Shown: positions 1-4,801 of the stretch, in pieces
Layout: each line of letters opens with the position of its first letter
How positions within the stretch are numbered: position 1 is the stretch's first letter
NCBI GenBank assembly: GCA_947167415.1
Contig: CAMVHY010000071.1
Coordinates: forward strand, 1-7,093
Direction of reading: 5' to 3'
DNA length: 7,093 bases
Source of the DNA: an uncultured Clostridia bacterium
GTDB lineage: Bacteria > Bacillota > Clostridia > Lachnospirales > CAMVHY01
Position numbers and translations under genes: made by a program
Notes under the pieces: generated by a model
Seen by the model: the letters and a program-made list of their open reading frames with translations, nothing else
Told to the model about the DNA's origin: nothing
Database searches by the model: none

Positions 1-4
1 TCAC

Positions 5-13
5 TGGTATAAT
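5..13 (+). promoter_or_regulatory. Extended -10 promoter element for the large coiled-coil gene
   Basis: The sequence TGGTATAAT contains a perfect TATAAT hexamer (8-13) preceded by the TGn extension (5-7), the classic extended -10 form for the vegetative sigma factor. Transcription would be expected to start near position 20, about 18 bases before the ATG at 38. The -35 region would lie upstream of the window, so it cannot be checked. The call rests on the exact hexamer, the TG extension and the fitting position ahead of a well-placed ribosome binding site. Confidence 0.6.
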
Positions 14-24
14 GTAAGCAGAAT

Positions 25-31
25 GGTGGTG
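25..31 (+). promoter_or_regulatory. Ribosome binding site deciding the start at 38
   Basis: GGTGGTG differs from GGAGGTG at one base and lies 6 bases before the ATG at 38. It overlaps the alternative in-frame ATG at 23. That ATG would also sit only a few bases after the predicted transcription start. The start at 38 is therefore preferred, which removes five residues from the longest reading frame. Confidence 0.55.
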
Positions 32-37
32 TTAAAA

Positions 38-886
38 ATGGATGATATTGATAAAGCGATAGTAAATCTATCTCAAAATCCAAATTTAAATAATTGGATT
101 AAGAATAATTTTGCACCTAATATATCTAATATAACTGATTTTCAAAAAATGAAACAGATGGCTATCAAGAGCTTTTGTGAAGTCAATGAAAAAAATATAA
201 CTGATAATTATCAAATTCTTTTGAATCTAAAAAATCAAGATAGACTTGATGAAGTAGTTTTAGATCAATCAGTTATAAATGAAATGTTGACAAAATTAAG
301 AGCCAATATTTTTAAATACGATGATAATGAGATGGTTTTAAATTCTACGAAAAGGTTTTATCAATACACCGAGACACCTCACACAATACCTGGTAGTGCG
401 GTGATATTCTTACTTACCTGTTTTCAAGAATGTTGTGGTTCGAGTTATACACTATTGCAGCTGATTTCATATTCTGATGGAAACACAAAGAACTTTTCTG
501 CAAACACCGTTTATCTACTAGATTTGCCATACCTTTTCTATGCTTTGCGTGCAAATATTAGCTACCCCGAGCCAAAGCTTATAGAAATAATTCTGCAAAC
601 AATAACATTCAATACAACTGATTTAAATAATGATGATAATAGATGCTATTTTTACGGTAGTTTGTTTTTTCTTATCAGATGTTCGAAACAATATAACGCA
701 AATAATCCAAAAGAAGCGATAGAAGATGTTTTTAGCGACAAAAACAGGATTTTCAAGAAATTATTGGAAATTCCACTGGCAAAATATTATTTGAATATTG
801 ATGTTATGCAAAGAGAAGAAAAGTATGGGTCAAAATTGGCACTTTTGTTTGCGAAGAGCAGTTTAAAAATTTCTTTCAAAGCTCAA
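38..886 (+). repeat. Intragenic domain duplication, copy 1
   Basis: This segment encodes residues 1 to about 283 of the large protein. It matches copy 2 in a series of blocks in the same order: LSQ..NLNNWIK near the start, NQDRLDEVVL, RFYQYTETP (Phe107), a block from Gln187 ending in DLNNDD, and a block ending in EAIEDVFSDK. The distance between the FYQYT block and the DLNNDD block is 80 residues here and 81 in copy 2, which shows a true domain duplication. The nucleotide copies have diverged widely, so the duplication is old. Confidence 0.85.
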
Positions 887-3217
887 GAAAAAGACAAAAT
901 TAACGAAATAAACGACAATAAAATAAATGAAAATGATGCCAACAAAATAAAAGGTAATAATAAGTTAGGTGAGGAAAATGATGATGAAGACGATTTAAAA
1001 TTCGAACTGAAAAATATGGATGAAGTTGAAAAATTGATAATAGAATTATCTCAAGAGAATGATTTAAATAACTGGGTAAAAGGTGTTAATACAATAAGTG
1101 AAAAAAATCGAGATGAAAATGCAAAAGATGGAAACGCAAAAGATAATTATTTGAAAATAACAAGTTTAGATGCTTTTAACAACATGAAGAAGAATTCTAT
1201 TTTGAGCTTTATTGAAAAGAGCAAAAATGAAGGCAAATTAAAAGAGAAATATAAAAAAATTTTGTTGGAGGAAGACAATCAAGACAAGCTTGATGAAATA
1301 ATTTTAAATAAAAATGTTGTAGATTGGACGTTGCAAAATTTAAATATCGATGTTTTTGAAGGTAAAGATTTCCAAAACGTTGCAGATATTGTAAGAAAAT
1401 TTTATCAATATACCGATAAACCAAGTGATAAAGTGTCTCCTTGGACAACGATAAATTTGTTAATGGCATTTAAGCCGGGTTCTTTAACAACAAAACAAAT
1501 GTGTAAAGTTTTAGAAATGAATGATTGTAATGCTGAATTAGTCGGCGAAGCTTCATCGCATCCTACTATTACTATTATGGGTATACTTTCAGTTTTAAAA
1601 AGCGGAGAGCGCATCCCAGTAAAATTATTTGATTTATTTAATCAAACCTTTAATTTTAATTCTATTGATCTAAATAATGATGACGAGCCAGAATATTTGT
1701 TTCGTATTATAACTTGTTTGATAGAACACTCTGAAAAATACGATCCGGAAAATGTATCGGAGGCTATAAATGATATTTTTGGCGATCAAGTCAATGATAT
1801 TTCTGAGGAAAGTCAAGCATGTCGAAAGTTTGTGCGTGAAAGTTTGTGGCAGATTCCAAGTGGTAAGGAACGCATAAATAAATTATTAGAAATTAGCCAA
1901 AAACCAGATTATGAAAAAAAATTGATCAAAATGTTTACTAGCAATGGCATTTCCAAAATTACGATAGAAAAAAATATGGAAAAGGAAGAAGAGAATGAAG
2001 AAGAAGAGGAGGAAGACAATAACAAAAGTAAAAACGAAAACAACGATGTTGAAATAAAAAGATGTAAAAGTTTAAAATTAAAATCAAACAAAAATTTGTT
2101 CACGACAACTGACATCGAAGATCAGAATCAAAACTTTGATACAAAAAGCGTAAAAAGTTCAGGTATGAGTATAAATAAACAGATTTTTAATATCGACATA
2201 GATAAGGAAATCGAAGAAGCAGCCAATAAAATGGAACAAATAAAAGCGGAAAACAACCAGCTGAAAAACTTAATTGGTGAAAAAGAAAGGCAGTTTGAAG
2301 AACTGAAAAATCAAAACAAGGAATTAAAAGAATTGCTCGATAACCTGGAACAAATAAAACAAGTAAAAGTGGAATACTGTCAGTTGCTAAAAGATATAAT
2401 TGATAAAAAAGAAAGGCAGTTTGAAGAACTGAAGAATTCAAATGACAAAAGTAAAAACGAAAACAACGATGGTAAAATAAAAACATGCAATAAAGAATAC
2501 AAGATCATACAAAATGAAAGCATTTATTTTCAAAGAGAAAAAAATAAAATAGATAAAAACCTAAAAAGTGAAAACACAAATCTAGCCAATGAATTGGAAG
2601 AACTAAAAAAGAGAAACGCAGAATCACTCAATGGCTTGGAAGAAGTAAAAGTGGAAAACAACCAGCTGAAAAACGTAGTTAATGAAAAAGAAAGGCTGGC
2701 TGAAGAACTGAAAAATCTCAAGGATAAAAACAAAATCGATTCTCAAAACACTATTAAATCGATGTGCCACGAATTTGCCAACTCAAAGAAACGAAAAGCA
2801 ATGTATGGAAAAGACAGACCTCGCGAGATAGTTAATAAAATGATAAAGAGACCTAACATTCGTGAGAATATAATAAATATAATTCCTCAAACACAAAATA
2901 AACCCAACAAAAAATTAGAGTATACTCTTTACATTTTCTCACTTATTATTACTCTCGCGTCGGTAGTAACTGGTTTCTATATAAGTCATGCGTTTTTAGG
3001 TTTGCTTGTGAGTTTAATTTTGCTTTTTATTGTATGTTGTCTTAAATCAAAATCTCAAGAAGAAAAAAATCTCAAATCGATTAATAATAATTTGTCTAAT
3101 ATATCTCAAACCAGTATCGTCAAACAATATGAAAATACAATAAATGATTATGCTATCAACAATAAAATTAGAAACGATAACTATCAAACTGATGATATTT
3201 CAAATAACAGCTTTTAA
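38..3217 (+). CDS. Large unrecognised protein: duplicated N-terminal domain, coiled coil, C-terminal membrane hairpin
   Basis: I do not recognise the family. The 1059-residue product has this order: domain copy 1 (about 1-283), an Asn/acidic linker (284-326), domain copy 2 (327-about 645), an acidic Glu run (about 648-660), a low-complexity Lys/Asn stretch, and a long coiled coil (about 718-902). A basic segment follows (about 903-961), then two hydrophobic helices (about 962-983 and 985-1002) with almost no loop, and a polar Asn-rich tail of 57 residues. There is no signal peptide. Lys flanks both ends of the helix pair, so by the positive-inside rule both the large N-terminal part and the tail should lie in the cytoplasm. 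The alternative is export with insertion into another membrane. The gene has its own extended -10 promoter, and its tandem stops (TAA TAG) are followed by a strong terminator, so it is probably a single-gene unit independent of the dcw genes. A membrane-tethered scaffold is an inference only; enzyme motifs are not visible. The start at 38 is chosen over the ATG at 23 from the ribosome binding site. Confidence 0.9.
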   Translation: MDDIDKAIVNLSQNPNLNNWIKNNFAPNISNITDFQKMKQMAIKSFCEVNEKNITDNYQILLNLKNQDRLDEVVLDQSVINEMLTKLRANIFKYDDNEMVLNSTKRFYQYTETPHTIPGSAVIFLLTCFQECCGSSYTLLQLISYSDGNTKNFSANTVYLLDLPYLFYALRANISYPEPKLIEIILQTITFNTTDLNNDDNRCYFYGSLFFLIRCSKQYNANNPKEAIEDVFSDKNRIFKKLLEIPLAKYYLNIDVMQREEKYGSKLALLFAKSSLKISFKAQEKDKINEINDNKINENDANKIKGNNKLGEENDDEDDLKFELKNMDEVEKLIIELSQENDLNNWVKGVNTISEKNRDENAKDGNAKDNYLKITSLDAFNNMKKNSILSFIEKSKNEGKLKEKYKKILLEEDNQDKLDEIILNKNVVDWTLQNLNIDVFEGKDFQNVADIVRKFYQYTDKPSDKVSPWTTINLLMAFKPGSLTTKQMCKVLEMNDCNAELVGEASSHPTITIMGILSVLKSGERIPVKLFDLFNQTFNFNSIDLNNDDEPEYLFRIITCLIEHSEKYDPENVSEAINDIFGDQVNDISEESQACRKFVRESLWQIPSGKERINKLLEISQKPDYEKKLIKMFTSNGISKITIEKNMEKEEENEEEEEEDNNKSKNENNDVEIKRCKSLKLKSNKNLFTTTDIEDQNQNFDTKSVKSSGMSINKQIFNIDIDKEIEEAANKMEQIKAENNQLKNLIGEKERQFEELKNQNKELKELLDNLEQIKQVKVEYCQLLKDIIDKKERQFEELKNSNDKSKNENNDGKIKTCNKEYKIIQNESIYFQREKNKIDKNLKSENTNLANELEELKKRNAESLNGLEEVKVENNQLKNVVNEKERLAEELKNLKDKNKIDSQNTIKSMCHEFANSKKRKAMYGKDRPREIVNKMIKRPNIRENIINIIPQTQNKPNKKLEYTLYIFSLIITLASVVTGFYISHAFLGLLVSLILLFIVCCLKSKSQEEKNLKSINNNLSNISQTSIVKQYENTINDYAINNKIRNDNYQTDDISNNSF
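1016..1972 (+). repeat. Intragenic domain duplication, copy 2
   Basis: This segment encodes residues 327 to about 645 of the large protein. It carries the corresponding blocks LSQ..DLNNWVK, NQDKLDEIIL, KFYQYTDKP (Phe455), a block from Gln536 ending in DLNNDD, and EAINDIFGDQ. It is about 22 residues longer than copy 1 between the first Met and the FYQYT block, through an Asn/Asp/Lys-rich insertion that contains a short tandem repeat. It also has extra sequence after the EAINDIFGDQ block. Both copies lead into an acidic low-complexity stretch, as if the linker had been duplicated too. Confidence 0.85.
1112..1141 (+). repeat. Imperfect 15-bp tandem duplication inside domain copy 2
   Basis: Two adjacent 15-base units, GATGAAAATGCAAAA and GATGGAAACGCAAAA, encode DENAK-DGNAK. 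They differ at two bases. They lie in the polar insertion that distinguishes copy 2 from copy 1, so slippage-type expansion plausibly created part of that insertion. Confidence 0.7.
2022..2048 (+). repeat. 27-bp direct repeat, first copy
   Basis: A 27-base stretch encoding KSKNENND with flanking bases is repeated exactly at 2445-2471, in the same frame. Similarity continues with few mismatches for about 20 more bases. The exact identity contrasts with the strong divergence of the two N-terminal domains and indicates a much younger intragenic duplication. Confidence 0.85.
2248..2720 (+). repeat. Three related coiled-coil units within the large gene
   Basis: A heptad-like unit occurs three times. 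Its pattern is K-x-E-x-x-Q-L, then K-E/K-E-R, then E-E-L-K-N. It begins near 2242, 2365 and 2647. At DNA level, a 22-base stretch (2248-2269) recurs exactly at 2653-2674, joining units one and three. A 27-base stretch (2281-2307) recurs exactly at 2407-2433, joining units one and two. The mosaic of exact matches suggests repeated duplication or gene conversion within the coiled coil. Confidence 0.8.
2445..2471 (+). repeat. 27-bp direct repeat, second copy
   Basis: This is an exact in-frame copy of 2022-2048. It interrupts the coiled coil with a polar Lys/Asn segment between coiled-coil units two and three, whereas the first copy lies just before the coiled coil. The pair could mediate in-frame deletion of about 423 bases by recombination, because the offset is a multiple of three. 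Confidence 0.85.
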
Positions 3218-3228
3218 TAGCATTTAAT

Positions 3229-3261
3229 AAAAAAATATTTTTTACCGGATAATATTTTTTT
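3229..3261. repeat. AT-only inverted repeat downstream of the large gene
   Basis: AAAAAAATATT (3229-3239) and AATATTTTTTT (3251-3261) are perfect 11-base inverted arms around an 11-base loop. The arms contain no G or C, so the hairpin would be weak. It may assist the stronger terminator just downstream or slow 3' exonucleases. In such AT-rich DNA it could also be chance. Confidence 0.35.
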
Positions 3262-3276
3262 GGTAGAAAAAAACAC

Positions 3277-3311
3277 AAGCTCAAAAGTTAAATCACTTTG
3301 AGCTTTTTTTT
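3277..3311 (+). terminator. Intrinsic (Rho-independent) terminator
   Basis: AAGCTCAAA (3277-3285) pairs perfectly with TTTGAGCTT (3297-3305), and GT/AC beyond a bulged A can extend the stem. The stem is followed by eight T residues (3304-3311). It lies 60 bases after the stop of the large gene, with no other + strand gene between, so it ends that transcript and separates it from rsmH. The A-run just before the stem (3266-3273) could give some function on the opposite strand. Confidence 0.9.
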
Positions 3312-3412
3312 GTGCGCTTTGCTTTTTGTGTTATTTATTAAAAATGTTTTTTGCTGATTAAAAAATTTTGCGCTGACAAAGAATATTTATTCGCAAATCA
3401 AAAAAATTTGTT

Positions 3413-3418
3413 GGAGGT
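3413..3418 (+). promoter_or_regulatory. Ribosome binding site of rsmH
   Basis: GGAGGT lies 5 bases before the ATG at 3423. It rules out the upstream in-frame TTG at 3351, which would add 24 residues that precede the conserved RsmH N-terminus and has no comparable site. Confidence 0.85.
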
Positions 3419-3422
3419 AATT

Positions 3423-4361
3423 ATGAATTTAAATCATATTCCTGTTTTGTTAAACGAAAGTATAAATGGATTAAATATTAAAACGAATGGAATTTATATT
3501 GATGGAACTGTTGGCGGTGGCGGACATTCTTTTTTTATCGCGCAAAAAATATTTAGTGACGAGAAATCAAAATTAATTTGTATTGATAGAGATGAATTTG
3601 CATTGTCGATGGCAAAACAAAAATTAAAGCCATTTGAAAAAAAAATTATTTTTGTGCATGACAATTTTTGCAATATAAAAAAAATAGCTGAGGAAAATAA
3701 AATTTGTGGTGTCGATGGAATTTTATTAGATTTAGGAGTTTCATCTTTTCAATTGGATGATGTTGAACGAGGTTTTAGTTACATAAAAAATGCGCGCTTA
3801 GATATGCGAATGGATCGAAATCAAAAATTTACAGCGTTTGATTTGGTCAATAAAAGTGATATAAAAAAACTTGGGTTTATAATTAAAACTTATGGCGAAG
3901 AAAAATTTTATAAACAGATAGCAAATAAGATTTGTCGTGCGACAAAAATAAAATCGATAGAAACAACTTTGGAATTAGCGGAAATAATAAAATCTGCGAT
4001 ACCGAAGAAATTTCATGGAAAAGGGAATCCAGCGAAAAAAACGTTTCAAGCAATTAGAATAGCCGTAAATAATGAAATAGAAATTCTTGAGCAGACGTTT
4101 AAAGATTGTGTAAATTTATTAAATAAAGATGGGCGATTATGTGTCATAAGTTTTCATTCGCTTGAAGATAGAATAGTAAAAAATATTTTTAGGGAATTTT
4201 CGACCGGATGCACATGTCCAAAAGATTTTCCGATTTGTGTTTGCAAAAAAAAAGCTGTTTGCGAAATCATAAATAAAAAACCAATTTGTGCTGAAAAAAA
4301 TGAAATAGATATTAATTCACGGGCGCATAGTGCAAAGTTGAGAATAATAAAAAAAATTTAG
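3423..4361 (+). CDS. rsmH: 16S rRNA (cytosine(1402)-N(4))-methyltransferase RsmH (MraW)
   Basis: RsmH transfers a methyl group from S-adenosylmethionine to N4 of C1402 of 16S rRNA, in the ribosomal P-site region. The 312-residue product has the usual family length and its signatures in order: NHIPVLL at the N-terminus, the SAM-binding loop DGTVGGGGHS (27-36), acidic residue Asp55 in CIDRD, DLGVSS (103-108), LDMRMD, GNPAKKTFQAIRIAVNNE, and FHSLEDR (244-250). A C-terminal Cys cluster (CTCP and CVC motifs) and SRAHSAKLR follow. All are known RsmH features and nothing key is missing. The gene opens the dcw cluster here, 12 bases before the ftsL-like gene, whose ribosome binding site touches the rsmH stop. 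No mraZ precedes it. An A9 run (4245-4253) lies within the Cys-rich part and could cause slippage. Confidence 0.97.
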   Translation: MNLNHIPVLLNESINGLNIKTNGIYIDGTVGGGGHSFFIAQKIFSDEKSKLICIDRDEFALSMAKQKLKPFEKKIIFVHDNFCNIKKIAEENKICGVDGILLDLGVSSFQLDDVERGFSYIKNARLDMRMDRNQKFTAFDLVNKSDIKKLGFIIKTYGEEKFYKQIANKICRATKIKSIETTLELAEIIKSAIPKKFHGKGNPAKKTFQAIRIAVNNEIEILEQTFKDCVNLLNKDGRLCVISFHSLEDRIVKNIFREFSTGCTCPKDFPICVCKKKAVCEIINKKPICAEKNEIDINSRAHSAKLRIIKKI

Positions 4362-4366
4362 GGAGA
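4362..4366 (+). promoter_or_regulatory. Ribosome binding site of the ftsL-like gene, overlapping the rsmH stop
   Basis: The rsmH stop TAG (4359-4361) runs directly into GGAGA. Spacing is 7 bases to the TTG at 4374 but only 1 base to the TTG at 4368, so 4374 is preferred. The overlap with the rsmH stop suggests translational coupling. Confidence 0.6.
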
Positions 4367-4373
4367 TTTGTTT

Positions 4374-4784
4374 TTGAAAAAAAAATTTTTGTCTGGCAAT
4401 GCATATGTTATGAATAAAAATAAAATATTGGATAACGAAAATTTAAATTATGTTGTGAAATCTAAAAGTAAACGTGGAAAAAATTTTTATGTTTACTTGT
4501 TTTTATTTTTTATAATAGTATTTGTTGGTTCGATGTTTAGTTTAAGAAATATTTGTTTGATAAATAAAAAGTCGCGAGAGATTATTATTTTGCAGGCAGA
4601 ATTAAAATTATGTAAATCAGAAAATATTGCTTTAGAAAATGAAATTTCAAGACGTTTTGATTTAGAATTTGTTGAAAAATTTGCTAGGGAAAAACTTGGA
4701 ATGCATGAGCCGTTTTCATGGCAAATTGTAAAAATAAAAGAGCCAAAAGTTAATTATTTGATTAAGTATGATAAAAAAAGTTAG
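4374..4784 (+). CDS. ftsL: FtsL/DivIC-like septum formation protein
   Basis: This is a small bitopic division protein expected to act at the septum with DivIB/FtsQ and the septal transpeptidase. The 136-residue product has a Lys-rich cytoplasmic N-terminus (1-37), one membrane helix (about 38-57), and an extracellular coiled-coil region (about 64-105). It ends in EKFAREKLGMHEP, which matches the AREKLGM-type end of the FtsL/DivIC family. The family is poorly conserved, so the call rests on architecture, that short motif and the position between rsmH and a class B penicillin-binding protein, where ftsL normally sits. The start is the TTG at 4374, chosen by ribosome binding site spacing; TTG at 4368 and ATG at 4410 are in-frame alternatives. 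An A9 run immediately follows the start codon (4377-4385). TTG initiation plus the A-run may keep expression low or variable. Confidence 0.85.
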   Translation: MKKKFLSGNAYVMNKNKILDNENLNYVVKSKSKRGKNFYVYLFLFFIIVFVGSMFSLRNICLINKKSREIIILQAELKLCKSENIALENEISRRFDLEFVEKFAREKLGMHEPFSWQIVKIKEPKVNYLIKYDKKS

Positions 4785-4791
4785 TAAGTTC

Positions 4792-4796
4792 GGTGA
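4792..4796 (+). promoter_or_regulatory. Weak ribosome binding site of the penicillin-binding protein gene
   Basis: GGTGA lies 5 bases before the ATG at 4802. The in-frame GTG at 4793 overlaps this site and has no good site of its own upstream. The ATG is therefore the better start, giving a typical Met-Lys-Lys N-terminus. Confidence 0.5.
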
Positions 4797-4801
4797 TTGT
4801 T

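Noticed and set aside
1209..1614. Two overlapping - strand open frames opposite domain copy 2
   Set aside because: They lie wholly opposite a well supported + strand domain with a conserved counterpart, and have no start signals or recognisable motifs.
1909..2733. Open reading frames on the - strand rich in Phe, Leu and Ser (1909-2115, 2187-2486, 2530-2733)
   Set aside because: They are the complement of the Lys/Glu/Asn-rich coiled-coil codons. They lack ribosome binding sites and protein-like composition, and the + strand frame is continuous with clear structure.
38..3217. A CRISPR array or mobile element as the source of the repeats
   Set aside because: The repeats are in frame, irregularly spaced and inside a continuous coding region. 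No transposase, terminal inverted repeats or target duplications are visible.
3310..3392. Possible promoters for rsmH, such as TTGTGC (3310-3315) with TTTATT (3334-3339)
   Set aside because: Matches to both hexamers are poor, the -35 candidate overlaps the terminator T-run, and such matches are expected by chance in AT-rich DNA.
3218..3422. A tRNA, small RNA or riboswitch in the intergenic region
   Set aside because: Apart from the AT-only inverted repeat and the terminator, no cloverleaf or recognisable aptamer structure was seen.
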